Counted from the stretch's first letter, positions 20,761-34,569 are shown. The stretch is 64,000 bases of DNA from Auxenochlorella pyrenoidosa (GCA_001430745.1 KQ482040.1:439500-503499), one strand, 5' to 3'. Numbers and translations are program-made. The notes: generated from the letters alone by a model not told the origin.

Positions 20761-23700
20761 ATGGCGCCTCCAGCAGGAGAGGAGGAAGAGAAGGCCCCTC
20801 TCGTCGGCTTTCTCTTCGGCAACGTCGACGAGAACAATCGGGTCGAAGCAGACTATTTAGATGAGGCGAGGCGCAAACCATCGCTTGCAGCCGCGAAACC
20901 CGCAGTCGCCCTGCCGTCTGAGGCCTTGGGACGCCTCCCCTTGCTTGCAGGAAGCCAAGGAGCACCTTTCGGGCCTGGCCAGAGTCCAAGGCGGCGCCGA
21001 GCTGCAGGTGCGAGCTGCCGGCGCCGCTGCCGCTGCCGCCCCTCAGCACCCACGCACTTGTGCAGCGCATTTTCTTCAGACCCCTTTGCTTCTTCCCACT
21101 CAGCCTCCTGCACTGCCTGGAGGAGTTGCATGGTTGTCAAACATGCGTCGGCCTGCCCTCTGCTCCAGGCCGAGCTTCAAGCCGAGGGCGAGCGCTCAGC
21201 CAGCGAGGGCGGAGCGGCAGCAGCAGTGCAGCCTGCGGCAGACGCCCATGATTTTGCTGACGAGGCAGAGCTGATTGAGGATGCCGAGGCGGCGGCCGCT
21301 GCAGCAGCAGCAGCGGCAGCGGAGCAGCAGCGCCAGTTGGGTGTCGTCACGGTAGCGCTGCAGGCTGGTGGCGCTGCTGAAGAGGAGGACTATGATTTTG
21401 ATGAGGAGCCTGCTGCAGCCGGCGCTGCAGCTGCCGGCCCAGCAGTGCCCAGCGCGCCGCCAGTGCTGCAGCCGCCTGCTGTTTCCGTGCCCGCACCACT
21501 GCCGGCCGGCCTTCCAGCAGCCATGCCAGCAGCCCCGCCGCCGGCGGCAGGCGTGCCGCAGGTGGTGGCTGCGCAGCAGCGGCACGTGCGCCTGCCGGTG
21601 ATCGGGCGCTCGATAGACGGCGAGACAGTGCTGCGATTCTCAGAACTGTACGGCTACCAGGGCGTCATGGCAGGGCATGTGGCCTCGGTGGAGGAGCTGC
21701 GCCCGCCACCACTGCTGCCGCGCGCGCCGCAGCGGCAGGCGGCGCAGCGCCGCAAGCTGCCGCCACAGCCAGCCGAGGTGCAGGCTGAGGATGATGAAGA
21801 GGCGCTCATGCTGGCAGCGGATCTTGAGGTGCCAGCAGGTGCCACCAGTGGGCGAGAGGCGATGAGGGCGTTGTGGGAAAACATCCTGGCCAGCCTGCAT
21901 TGCCCATCTCGCCAACTCTGCCTGTCTTTACGCTGTATATGAGCAGCAAGTAGTGCATTTCTCAGTGATGTTGCCTCCCTTGTCTACTGCTTGCAGAAGA
22001 GGAGGATGAAGACGAGGAGAAGCAGCAAGAGCGGGGCGGGCAGGAGGTGGCTGCGCCACCTGCTGCTGCCACGCAGGGTCCGCCAGGAGCCACATCCCAG
22101 CAGCGCAGCAGGTCTGTGGTTGGGGCAAGCACTAGCGTGCGGGCTCGTGTGCAGCATGCTGCAATTTCGCCATTTTGAGCCGCACTTAGAAGGCTTGCCT
22201 TCCGGCAGAGCTCAATCCTGCTCTTTGCATCGTGCACTGCAGGGATGCGCGGCCGGCGCGTGAGCAGCCAAAGCAGGCTGCTGCTGTGACGGGAGCAGAA
22301 GATCAGGAGGGATCAGCAGAGGATGACGCCATTGTTGCGGCAGCAGGCAGAGGCGGTGCAGATGTGAGCCTTTCAGCCACCACCTTTGCTCCGGTCAACA
22401 TGCTGACCTGGGAGGACCAGGTGTGCTGGCAGGGCGCCCCCACCGGCGCCGAGTCGGAGCATGAAACAGATGATGAGCAGGGTGCAGCTGGCTCCGCAGC
22501 ACCTGCAGCAGAAGGCGAGGCAGCTTTGGTGCAGCCACATCAGCAGCAGGTGATCTTTGGCGATGTTGGCGTGGAACAGGGCGCGCCGCTGCCCGGGTTT
22601 GGTGCGCCGCAGCAGCCGCTGGGTGGCGAGCCTCAATGGAGCCAGCAGCATGCGCAGCCGCCTCCGGCTGCCCAGGAGCAGGCGCCCATGGCGCAGCCAG
22701 ACATTGCAGCCATGTTTGCACAGCAGCCTCCGGTAGCGCAGCAGCCAGGGCTGGGAGGCATGCCGTTTGAGAACGGCCTGCCCATGAATGGCGTGCCACT
22801 TATGCCAGGAGGCACAGATCCAGCAGCAGCTCTGCAGCCGCAATCTGGGCATTGGGTCCAGCAGCAGCCGACCTTGGGCGGTTGGCCAGAGCAGCAGCTG
22901 GGGCAGCAGTTTGGAGCATTTGTGGCAGCGCCCATGCCAGCCGCAGACCTGCCGGCGGAGCTGCCTGGCCTGAGCGGAGCCTCAGCTGCAGAACTGGAGG
23001 CGAGGGCAGCGGCAGAGAGTGATGAGGAGGACTATTTCACGCTGCCCACCGCCCCGCTGCTGCGGCTGGAGCTGCTGGCACTTTCTGCCAAAGAAGGGGA
23101 GGATGATGCTCAGGAGCTGAGGCGCCTTCCGGCAGCGCCTGACATGCTGCCAGGTGCGCTAGCACCCACTATGCATGTTGTGGATGCAGGAAGCGCGGTG
23201 ACTTGTGCTCAAGTCATTAGCAGGCTTGTTGAGGTGCTGCAAGTTGAGGTCATTGGTGTGCCGTCTGTGGCTGCCCTTTAGCCCACATCCTGACCCATTC
23301 CTGTTGCAGTGCATCGTGAGGCCTGGGAGGAGCGAATCGTCTGGGACGGTACAAAGGATGCTGAGCGCATCAGGTAGGGAAGGGGCAGCACAGGGATCCA
23401 AAGTTCACCCTGCCTGAGCACATCATCTTCAGTGGTGCATTTCCGAAACCTCATTCACTGAGGCTGCATTGCTGGCCAATCTGGGCCGTCTGGGTGTCTG
23501 CGATATTGCACCACACCACTTCTTGAGCTTGCAGGATGTCTGGCGCGGTGTATGACTTGAACGACGCAAACCAGACCTTTGAGTTGGCGCAGCCGATGCC
23601 AGCACAGCCTGCTGCTGCGCCTGCTGCTCGCGGCACGGCCGGGTCGGCTGACATGGCGGCGCTGGTGACCCAGGCTGCCGCACTCATCCTGCAGCCTCAG

Positions 23701-26700
23701 GCAGCGGTGCGTGCTGTTTATCACCATCGTCCTGCACACCGGGATCCACAACACAATGCATGCCCGTACTAATGCAACTCTCACCTTTTGGACAGGTGCA
23801 TGCATGCTGAGATGCTCTGCAGTTTGGCCACTCAATCTGCTTCCATGCATGTTGCTTGCTGTCCAGCAGGCCCTGCCGCTGCCGCCGCGGAGCTCTGGTT
23901 TTGACCCCAGCAACCCTGAGGAGGTGGAGCTCTGGCGGCTGCAGCAGGGGCTGGCGCGGGAGCGAGAGTACCACCAGCTTGCCAAACGCAAAGCAGGTGA
24001 GGTGATGCATGGTTTGTCGAATCCTCAGTCGCCAATTTCCTGAGGGAGAGGGTTGCGAGGGATGTTCTAATCTCCTAGTTGGGCGGCAGATTATTGCCCT
24101 TGCTTGTTGGTGTGGTGAGTTCTTTCCACCCCTGTTTTGCAGGTACGGCTGGTACCGTGCGCGTGCTGCACGCGAAGCTGGCAGCTGATTTGGCAACCAT
24201 CCCCATACTCAATCCCGCACCGAACAACCAGGTAGACTGGAACGTACCCTTGATTAACATGCCCGTGAGCTGGTCTGGTGGGGCAACCCATATTTGTTTT
24301 CTCAAAAGGTGCTTGCTGTGCACATCAATGCAAGGTTTTCAAGCGAGTTCCTGTGCTTGCCTGCAGGAGGAGGTTCTCGCTCTGGCGCTGTGGCACACGC
24401 CACGCGGCAAGTGGTGGCCGCTTGAGGTAAGACTGCACATTCTTGTGCAGCAGCACGCACCAGTGAGCGCATCCGCATTTTATTTGTTCTTGCACGCCCC
24501 ATCCTATTGATGCTGCAAGGCATGCCTGGTTTGCTTGACCGCAGGTCAGCCGTGTCTCGTGGAATGTTGGGGCCGGCAAGAAGGGCAAGGGCGGCGGATC
24601 TGGACCGGTGACTGTCACCATCTCCAGCCTCCCAGGGCTCAGGTAATGCACAGTTCAGCAGGTCCATGCTTTGGGAAAGCACGCATACATTTCTTGCGCC
24701 CTGCGGTCAAACGGACTATTTGTGTGTGAAACAAAGAACGCCTTTCCTTGCCCATGCAGCAAGGTGTTTGCATCAGTGGGACTGGATTCACGGCTGCATG
24801 ATCTGTGGAAGCACGTGAGTCGCATAATAGTATGTCCGCTATGCCCGCTATGCTGTTGGTCTCAGATGTGCCTCGAACTTGCATGCCCATCTTGCCTCCG
24901 TCACACAACCATCATATTCGTGCACACCTCGCTTCCACCTCTCCTTGCCTTTCCGGGAACAGCTGGTGGACAACATCGCGCTGTTCAAGCAGGCTGAGAA
25001 GCAGCGGCCGCTGCTGCTGGTGCCAGGGCGGCCGCCGCTGGCGCTGCCGCTGGATCAGCCGCTCATGGCCACGGGTGCTGTAAAGCAGGGCCAGAAGCAG
25101 GTGGGCGCAGCATTGGCGCTGGAGCTCTGTAGCCGATACAATATTTTCCAGCTTATGACATCTCAATGTCTTGCCCTGTTGACATCAACTGGCACGCTGC
25201 CTGGTTTGCTGAGGCTCCTGCCTTGTCTGCGAGTCGCTCGTGCAGGTCAAGCTGACGGTGGCCTTCCAGGACATTGAGCTGCTGCCCACGGACAGCATCG
25301 CGGCAGTGCCTGCAGGCGACAACCCGGCACTGCTCAGGTGTGCATGACCTGCGTGCCATGCACATCAGCCCATTTTATTCAGCTTGCAGAAGGTTCTTGG
25401 CTGTGCACAGGTGCATATGTCGTAGGCCATGTGTCATCAGGCATTGTTTACCCAACTTTCAGGCCACCCAACGCCTTCACGCGCAAGCGCGACTTTTCGG
25501 CGGCTGAGCCTGGGCACGTGGTGCTTCTGGAGTACATGGAGCAGCAGGCAAGCTAGAGCGTTCAGTTAGCAAACTGCTTCAGAAAGTAAAGTTCAAATGT
25601 GCGCTGCATTTGCAGTGGATGCAAGCAGTGTTTGCGTTGTTTTCATGTGGCCAACCTATACTTTTTGACATAAATGCAGCCACCGCTGCTCAACCGGCCG
25701 GGCATGGGTGCCAAGCTGGTGACCTACTACCGCAAACAGAAGGCCGACGACGTCGGCCACCAGAAGCTCAAGCAAGGTGGGCTGGGGTGCGCGTGTCCGT
25801 GTGGTTACTTCTTGCTCGCAGGCAAATGGACGTGCAGGTAAGTTTCGAAACCACGGGAAGATCCAGCATAGCTTGCTCGACACTCGCTGTGCAAGCTGCA
25901 TTATTTCATGACAACAAAAATTGTATGACAAAAATATGCCTATCATGGCTGCAGAGGAGCACCGCTGGCGTGTGGGCGCCGTGCAGCCGCTGGGCGATGA
26001 CGACGACTCGCCCTTCCTAGGTGAGTCAAGTTTTCGAGAGATGCACTTTGCATATGCGGGTGTGAAGTTATGGTTCAGCCATGCTGCCTGATCCTGATCA
26101 TCTCCTGTTGCACGTTTGATCCTCTCTGCAGGCCAGCTGGCCAAAGGCAGCAGCAGTCTCAGCGTAGAGAGTGGGCTCTACCGTGCGCTGGCACACCCCT
26201 ATGAGCCACCACACACAGACTTCCTGCTCCTGCGCTCGCCGGTGAGGCACATTTTTTGAAGGCTTGGTGCTGTTGTGTTCTTGACATTGTTGGAATGTGA
26301 AAGGCGCTCGCATTTGCTTTATCTGTCCACTCTTCTCTCCTGTGCTGCAGGCGGGCACAATGCAGCTGCGCGAGGTGAACGGCACGGTGATTGTTGGGCA
26401 GGAGTTGCCCATGCTGCGCGTGCCCGCACCCACAGCGCGAGAGGTCAAGTGAGTGTTTACGGGTCCATTCCTGCATGCTTGTCTGGCTGGCCCTTGTTCT
26501 GTCGAGCCATGCTTGCTGGCTGCCCATATGCACAAATTTCGCATGCAAAGCATCCATTGTCAGCTGTAGCTGTCACTTACATGTCTGCAGAACAGTGCAA
26601 GCAGATTGCAGGCAGGCGGCGCTTGATGATTCTGCAGGGTGCCCTCACTTTTTTGCGCATTTCCTGACTTTGCACTGCCATCTTGTGCGTCGCAGGGACC

Positions 26701-29700
26701 TGGAGGAGCGGCGCATCTACGTTTACGTCTTCAAGCACCTGCGGCGGCAGCAGGCCAAGCTGGACAAGGACCCCGCAAAGCAGGTAAGGTAGAGGTAAAC
26801 GGAAAGGAAAATTCAAATTCCACTGCTGTGCTTGCCATCAACAGCCCGATCAGCATCTAGAATGCACTTCGACAGCCATGCGGCCATGTTTCTTACGCTT
26901 GCAGGGCCAGCGCGCCTCCATCACGCTCAAGGCGCTGGCAGAGGCCTTCCCCTCTCGTCCGCCTGCCATGATTCGCGCCTACCTCAAGGATGCGTGTGAC
27001 CTGGCAGTGCGGGTGGGTGCCCTTGCCCCCCGCTCTGGCAGGTTGTCTGAATAACTTGTGCAGCATTGCGCCTGTCTGTCGTTTTGGAAATCCCTGTGCT
27101 TGAGTGCAGCTGGCCAATGTTTGCATTGGACATGGGCCAGAGAGGACGGATCAAAACTAGCACTGTGCCTGAAATGCGCAAATGCATGTGCATTGCTGTC
27201 TGTACTGGCCTTCTGGAGTGCAGCCACTTGGCGAGACTGAGGTGTTCAGCCTCAAGGAGGGGGCGCGCCCACCCAGCGAGGCTGAGCTGCGCAAGAAGCT
27301 GACGCCAGGTGTGTTGAGAAGGTGGCTAAATGTGCAACAAACTCCATGGCGTTAGGTCTCGTGCTTGGTATTGGATGCATAATGATGACAGATGTTGTTG
27401 CCCAGTGATGGGCATTGCATACACCTTGGCATGTGGCATTATTGCCCGCCACATCCACTCAGCCAGTTTGGCTGTGCAATCTTGTCTTCTGTTTGTGCCA
27501 AGTCAAGCAGCGACAGGGATTATTTTGGCGACATGCCTGCATGGGCGCTGCCTGCACGTGCCTCCCCAAGTGCACGCATCCCTGCCATGTCTCGCCATCT
27601 TGTGCAGAGGAAACGTGTGCTCTGGAGGCATGCTATGTGGCGGCTTTCCGCATGAAGCACCGCGGCCTGGTGCTGCATGACAAGCTGGACAAAGCGGCGG
27701 TGAGTGTTGCCTGACAAGCTGCACAACATTTCCTGCTGCACCAATGTACAAATATCCTATGGAGTACATGCGTACGCCAAATGCTTGCATCCTTGTCGCA
27801 AGGATGTTTGCACTCGGTGTGGACAAGCATGGGATTCACAATCTGATCGCAGATCGAGAAGCTCCGCCTGGCTGCCGAGATGCTTCCTCCAGATGATAGC
27901 TACCAAAAGGCGGCGCGCCTGGTCGAACAGGCCATGATGTCTGCGCCATGGACCCTCACAGATGCCTTTGTGGCGCACTTCAGGTCAGAGAGCTGCGAAC
28001 AATGCACTTGTCCCACATGCCGCACACGCCTGCCTTGCCTCCCAATCATAGCATAGTCCACCCGAGGTGTGTAAAGAATTTCATAGAGCTTTTGTCGCCC
28101 AAACATAATTCAACATTCACACCAGTCCGTGTGCTGCCTTGAGCCAACTATGTTTCATCTTTGATGCAGGGAGGGCAAGGCGCAGCTGCAGCTGGCAGGT
28201 GCAGCCGACCCCACTGGGCGTGGCTTTGGGTACAGCTTTGTGCGCGATGTGCGGCACAAGGTGAGCATGCACAAACGTTTTATGGTTGCCTTACGTGCGT
28301 CCACCCATATGCAGCAAGGGATTCTCCTGCGAGCATAGTCTTCGATATGTTGAAAGGCAACATACAGTTTTTCAAGAATTAATTGGTGTCCCTGCACCTG
28401 CAGCATGCAAATGCTGACGACGTCACAAAGCAGATGGCCAAGAAGCAGGCGGGCAAGGTGCAAGGCACGGATGCAGACCTGCGCCGCATGACCACTGCGC
28501 AGGCGCGCGAGCGGCTCAGGTGCGTGCCTTTCCAGGCACCTGGCTTTCTTGCCGCATATCAATTGGATATGCCTTACCCTTTTCAAATGGCTTCTTTCTA
28601 TTTGCTCTGCACACAGGCAGCAGGAGGCAAATGGGAAAAGGTACTTTGCTCGCTTGCCCCGTCCCTGTGCAGGAACTATGGACTCACAGAGGATGAGATC
28701 CAGGGCCTGGGTCGCTGGACCATGATTGACATGGTGCGAGGGCGGCGCACACTGCGGCTGTGCCCCAGATCATGCAGAAGGTTCAAAAACACTGGCAATG
28801 TTCCGACAACGCGCATACCTTCTTGCCGCCTTTGCACCGTTGTTGTTGAGTGTGAGTTCTGCCATCATTCGTGTCTCGCTCGTTGTGTGCCTGTGCAGGT
28901 GCGCCAGCTGGCCAGCGCTGCAGCGCAGGACGGCACGGTGGATGCCGCTGCGGTTAAGTTTGTGCGCCACCAGAAGACCACGCTGATTGAGCTGCAGCGG
29001 CGGGCGGCAGAGAAGGCGCAGCAAATCCTGGAGAAGCAGGTGCGAGGGCGACATGCAAACTAACATTTTGACCGCATGCACATGCATCTTGTGTGCACGT
29101 GCGACTCGTCATGCTTCACGATGCACGCGCGGTGGGTCGTGCCATAAACGGGCATGCGTCGTATGTTCTCAAACAAGCGTGCACTTCTGCCCTCTTATCG
29201 ACTGGACAGCTTGCGGTGCTGAACAACTCGGCGGCCGAGGACCTGGGAGATCAAGAGGCCCTGGAGGCGGAGCTGGAGCGCGAGCTGGCGGCAGCAGAGG
29301 CGGCTGAAGAGGGGACGGCAGGTCCCACGCCGCAGGGCAAGAAGGTGTGTGTCATGTGCATCCGCCGGGTGTTGCATGCGGATGTGTTTCAAGCAAGTAT
29401 CTGTGCATAAGTATTGCCTGCAGTATTCTGGCCCTACAGGCTAATAGGTTGCATGCCTTGGGACGCGCTTGAGTGTTTGCACATCTCATCAGGGCGTCGT
29501 GATTTGTTGCTGCAGGGCAAGCGCGAGGGCACGCCCACCCCTGACGATGAGCAGCGCATGATGCAGCAGATGCGGGCAGAAGGCCTCATGGCCACGCCTG
29601 CAGGCGGCAGTGCAGTGGCGCCCGCTGAGGGAGCCGCCACCTTCCCGGCTGGCTCTGGTGGTCCGCCACCCAAGGACGGCCCTGGCACCAAGCGCATCCG

Positions 29701-32700
29701 GCGAGAGGTCTTCATGAAGGCAGCAGATGGCAGCTGGCAGGTCCGGTGCTGTTTTGTTGCTTTGTTGCGCATGCACACTTCCTGGGAAGCGCCTGTGGGA
29801 GACTGACTGATGGTTTGGTCTCTGACTTCAACTCATGTAAACCCAGTTTTACTCCTGTTGCTGCATTTTCTGCTGACAGAACACATGCTCTTCCTGCTGC
29901 AGAAGTCGCATGAGATCATCTACATTGGGCGCGACCGACCCGGCCAGCTGCACTCGCTGTACCAGGCAAGATGCCGGCTGTACTGAATACACCAACTAGG
30001 GCTCGTGCCACTGCCGCACTATTTGTATAATTAACTAAGCGTGTTGCCCAATGGATCAGCTCATGTTTTGCTGTGCTGCAGAAGGAGGGCGCGGGCAACT
30101 ACCCATACGGATTCGGCACGCGCACCGTCGCAGGCAAGGCCTCAGCAGCACTTGCTAAGCTGCAATTTGTGGATCCCCCAGCTCGAGGGGAGCTAACGCA
30201 TGGCCTGCATTGCACACATTGTGAAATGGTGAAGATTGCACACCCCTGGCCTGCAGTTTTGCTGCATTGCAAAATCCGAGCTGGCCAGTTGTATTTTGTG
30301 TCTATGCTGGATTGTGACTGAATCACCGTCTGCGCTGCACTGTACCTTCCTTGCAGGGCGGCCCAAGGAGCTGCGGCTCAGCTATGCTGCTGCACGCGGC
30401 CGCGGCATTGGGCGTGCCGCGCCCCGCCCGGGAGCTGGCGGAGGCCGGGGGCGTGGCAGGGGCAAGGGCGCCAAAGCCATGCTGGGTGAGCTCTTGCCCA
30501 TTTTCCTTGCTGATTCCTGCGCATGTGTGATCCACATCTGAGGCACGCCTATTTGATACCTCGCTCGACAGCCCACAGTGCTGCCTATTCCTGTTCTGCA
30601 GAGGAGCCGCTTCCAGATGTGGGCAAGGCGCGGCAGAGCAGCCGGCAGCGCAAGACCAAGCAATTTGACGATTTGCTTGATGACGAGCTGATCTCAGGTT
30701 TGTTCTCCGGCACGTCGGTTGCATAAACTCCCGTGTGTAGTCTATGAGCCTTGGCAGCGCCGCGAGTGGCCTGATTCGTATCAAAACAGATCTGGATTCA
30801 ACTTGACTTTCGCTCTGCATTTCCTGCCGGGATGGCTGTTTGAACACTTTGCTCTTCCATACTGTCAGTTCTTCAACTTGCATGTGCAATCCCTTTAGAA
30901 AATGAGGTGAGGGGGCTTGTTATGCCCCCGCCTCTCTGGCGGTATATTGTTCCATTGACCTCTGGCCTGCTTGGACTTCTGTTGCAGACACAGACTTCGA
31001 CTACAACGAGGAGATGGAGGCGCCCTACTTTGCTGCCACCACCGAGAAGGAACCCAAGCCCAAGAAGAGCAAGAAGAAGAAGAAAGAGGAGGCGGGCGAG
31101 GGCGCGGCGGCGCTGGCCGGCGAGGGGTTCATGCACGAGGCCCCGACCGCGCTGCCAGACGACTTTGCTGCGGCGTTGGCTGCTGCCACCATGGTGCGCG
31201 CGCCCAGCGCACCGGCAGTGGCGGAGCAGCAACCGCCGCAGCAGCAAGAGCAGGCGGAGCAGCAAGGTGCAGCTGGAGCTGGGCCAGGGCCAGAGGGTGC
31301 TGGTGCACTGCCAGAACAGCAGCCGCCAGCGGCCATGTTTGCAGCAGGGGGGGCGGCCCAGCCCCAAGATGTGCAGCAGCCGGCCGCTACGACGCAGCCG
31401 GCTCCCGCCAAGCCCAAGCTCAAGATCAAGTTGGGAGGGGCAGCGGCAGCGCAGCCCAAGCCGCAGCGCGAGCCCTCACGTAAGACTTGATAATGGCCTG
31501 GTGCATCCTGCGGTTTTGGTGCCATGGTGCCATGAACAGCAACCTGCATTTTCGTAGTGTCCTGCAGACATACTCCAGGCTATGTGGGACATTCCAATGC
31601 ACTTGCAAGTTGCGTTATGTCCATCATAGTGCTTCATTGCTGCGTCGTTTGCTTTTCAAAGAAGACATGCCCTGCCCTGCATGCCATATCATGCCTCGCT
31701 TTTTCTCGAACCCCTGCAGCCGAGTTTGTGTACGACTACACCGTGGGCGATGAGGAGGAAGAGCCAGGGCGGCGGCGGGGTGCCAAAGCCAAGGGTGCGT
31801 GCCGGCTGCGGCTACCGCTGCTTCATGTCGCTGGTGCAATTTGCCTGACAATCGCATTGCCTCTCTAGTGTGAAGGATCCACGTCAAAGACACTGACTCA
31901 GCGACTCAGCGACTCAGCGACTCTCATGCGACCCCCCTGTTCCTGCTTGGTGCAGATGAGGACTATGAGGCGCCGGCTGAGGATGGCAGCGAGGATGACT
32001 TTGTTCCAGACGATGAGGAGATATCGGAAGAGGAGCATGAGGAGCAGCAGTTCATGAAGAAAGCGCGCAGGTGGGTGGTTTGGGGTGAGAACATTTGCAA
32101 GCCGCACTTCAAAAAAGGAGAACCAGCCAGGAATGTATGGATTGTCTAGCATGCATGCACAATGTTCCTTTTTTTAAATAAGAGTGCAAGTTGAGATTTT
32201 GCACTTTGTACGGACTACAAATGTGAGGTTTGCTCATGTGCCTCACAGTCTTTTGGGGCATGAAATATTGTGGCGCTCAAAATCCTTTGCCAGCATTCCG
32301 CTGCAGGTCCCGCAACTACGATGGCACGTCGCTAGCACGCAGCGCCAGCCGGCGCAGCGGTGGCAGCGCACGCAGCAGGGGCGGCGGCGGCGGCGGCGGC
32401 GGGGCCAAGAAGAAGGCGGGAGGCGGCGGCGCGCGGCGAAGCGGCGGCGGAGGAGGAGGAGGAGGGGGAGGGGCCAAGCGCAAGCGCAGCAGAGCTGACT
32501 TTGAGGATGTGGAGTTTGAGGAGGAGGTTGACGAGGAATTGGAGCTGTCAGGTGAGAATTGGCAGAGCCCGCGCTGCATGTGAGCTCGCAGGGTCAGAGA
32601 CATATTGGGTCAGGGTTGCCCAACGCGTTGTCTCGCACATTATCTTCATATCAGCTGAAGTGTGTCACTTTGGCAATGTTTAATGTTGAGTGAAGTTCTG

Positions 32701-34226
32701 CAGGTTTGGCAGTGGGAAATTGGACGTCTCATCTGCAGTGAACCTCCTCTGCGTGCAGATGAAGATGATGTGGACACGCTGGATGATGATGATGACGATG
32801 CGGGGACCAGCGATGACGCCGGCACCACGCCCAAGCCTCGTCAGCGTGTGTCAGCAGGCGGCAGGGGCGCCATAGCAGCAGCTGGTGAGGCTCGCATGGC
32901 ACACCAGCAAGGCTGGCTGGAGATGGGCGCTCCTGTGTTATGATCCTGCCACGAGCACATGATCCATTGTGCGCCTGGCCGCCCTTGCTTCCGCTGCAGG
33001 CCAGCTTGGCGCAGTGGGCCGCCAGCTGGGCTCCATCCTGAGCAACATCGTATCGGAGCTGCGCGCCATCAAGAAGCCGTGGGGCGAACAGGGCAAGCTG
33101 GCCAAGGTGTACGACCTTGTTTTTGGCATGGTGGTGAGCTTTCATGGCCGTACTAACACGTGCATGGCCGTACTAACACGTGCATGGCCGTACTTACACG
33201 TGCACACAGCGCCTGAACAGCCCGCGCTTGGCAAATAGCCCATCGATTGCACCTTCGGATCAGACTTGCCTTTTCTGCCTTCTTGTCCCTGCGCCACCCC
33301 ACGCAGCCCGCTGCCAAGAATGTGCCAGACTACCACACCTGGGTGCCCAAGGCCCAGGTCATCGTGCTGCCAGATCTTCAGAAGAAGGCCAAGGCAGGGC
33401 GCTTCCTCACGCTAGAACAGTTCCGGTGCGGTCAGGCACACCTGACAGCGCATTGTAAACAGCGTCTGGAACTGACGCGGACCTGCATTCTTTAGCCTGC
33501 ACGCCCCCTTTCTGTGCAGTCTTGCCATTCAGTGGATTGCGTCTCTTTGCCTGCATCTCTGCGCCACACTGGCTGCAGGGCCGACCTGCAGCAGCTGTAC
33601 AAGAATGCGGCAACCTACAACACACCGGGCAACGGCAAATATGGCGCCCCATGTGTGCTCGATTGCTTGTGTTGGGTTGTCTTGCATGGCAGGCTCAATG
33701 GGTGTAATGATGATGTGTGCCAGCTTTGCTCGGCCACATCCAGCAACTTGCCATGCTGTCTTACTATGTTCACAGTCTGCTTCGAAAGTGTGTGCTGCTG
33801 TTTCTTCCAGCATTTCAAGTCTACTAACCACAACTGTTTTCTGTGCCTCCTAACTCACCAACTGCTGCAGACTTCATCACGTTGGCTGAGGCGCTGCTGG
33901 AGGATGCAGAGGGGCTAATAGCGCAGCATCTGGATCAGATAGAGGCTGCAGAGGCAAGCGGCAGGGCCAACCAGTCTGTGAAGCTTGTTCCAAGCATTGT
34001 GCGTGGCAGCACCTGTTCAAGGAAGAGCAAGTACAGCCAGTAGGCAGTAACTAAGTGTCATGCCTCAGCTTGCATTTTGAAGAATGAGGAAGTCACACGG
34101 TCTTACCGTCGACTTGCACACCCTAAATGCCCTTCTACTTTGCTGCAGGCAGGGCAGCGATACGGCGCCTACCCGCAGCAGCAGGTGCACCAGCAGTTTG
34201 GCATCCAACACCAGCCACACTACTAA
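20761..34226 (+). CDS. TAF1: TFIID subunit TAF1 (acetyltransferase-domain scaffold with one C-terminal bromodomain-like region)
   Basis: Largest subunit of general transcription factor TFIID, nuclear. I trace 44 exons in unbroken phase, about 2,121 residues: 20761-20865, 20951-21007, 21169-21838, 21997-22111, 22243-23153, 23310-23373, 23535-23706, 23867-23996, 24143-24231, 24367-24426, 24545-24642, 24760-24814, 24963-25100, 25246-25337, 25463-25547, 25680-25776, 25955-26020, 26132-26241, 26351-26448, 26696-26783, 26905-27012, 27224-27308, 27608-27699, 27853-27983, 28170-28260, 28404-28519, 28673-28733, 28899-29039, 29210-29344, 29516-29740, 29903-29965, 30082-30133, 30357-30485, 30602-30697, 30988-31479, 31720-31794, 31956-32070, 32307-32551, 32759-32884, 33000-33133, 33307-33425, 33579-33652, 33871-33953, 34149-34226. 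The N terminus has VGFLFGNVDENNRVEADYLD. WEERIVWDGT falls near residue 625. The DUF3591 core includes GHVVLLEYMEQQPPLLNRPG, GMGAKLVTYY, DFLLLRSP, GAADPTGRGFGYSFVRD and VQGTDADLRRM. C-terminal Lys-rich, acidic and poly-Gly/Arg regions precede VPDYHTWVPKAQVIVLPDL and LYKNAATYN, a bromodomain-like fold. No CxxC zinc knuckle is visible. Introns 1, 15, 31, 32 and possibly 43 have GC donors. Ends of exons 42 and 43 are the least certain. Confidence 0.92.
33143..33202. repeat. Three tandem 20-base repeats in a TAF1 intron
   Basis: CATGGCCGTACTAACACGTG repeated three times (33143, 33163, 33183), the third with one change, starting shortly after the donor of intron 40. The ACTAAC/ACTTAC element in each copy resembles a splicing branch point. 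Confidence 0.9.
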
Positions 34227-34333
34227 GCATTCCTCAGCAACAAATCTCGGCTTGTTGCTGAGGGCTGGCTGCAACGCAAGCATGTGTGTAGCCAGACTTC
34301 TTGCGATTTGACACCGACTCTAAGCTGAGGGCT

Positions 34334-34338
34334 TGTAA
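34334..34338 (+). terminator. Candidate TGTAA polyadenylation signal of TAF1
   Basis: TGTAA 108 bases after the TAF1 stop codon, matching the green-algal poly(A) signal in sequence and distance. Confidence 0.4.
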
Positions 34339-34569
34339 ATCACGCGAGTAATGTTAACAGTACTGCTTCTGCACACAGTTAGCTCTGCACGTCGGATCTG
34401 GAACAACTCACAGTGCAACACTGCAGCAGCCAACTTATGAGTTGGAGCTAGGTACAGGAAAGCTAGTCTTGTTTGCAGCTTGCCCCTTGCCTGCAATTTG
34501 ATTGCCAGTGTGCAACTTTGAAACCTGTACAGCAGCAAAATTACTCTCGTCGGCTCTCCTCTTGCTCAT

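Noticed and set aside
20866..20950. Reading TAF1 exon 1 straight on through the next 85 bases
   Set aside because: It would put the conserved EAKEHLSGLA block out of frame; a GC-AG intron restores the expected TAF1 sequence.
33641..33646. GC donor after KY in TAF1 exon 42
   Set aside because: The context (TATG|GCGCCC) is poor; a GT donor at 33653 preserves phase, so I used that one and did not count this among the GC-AG introns.
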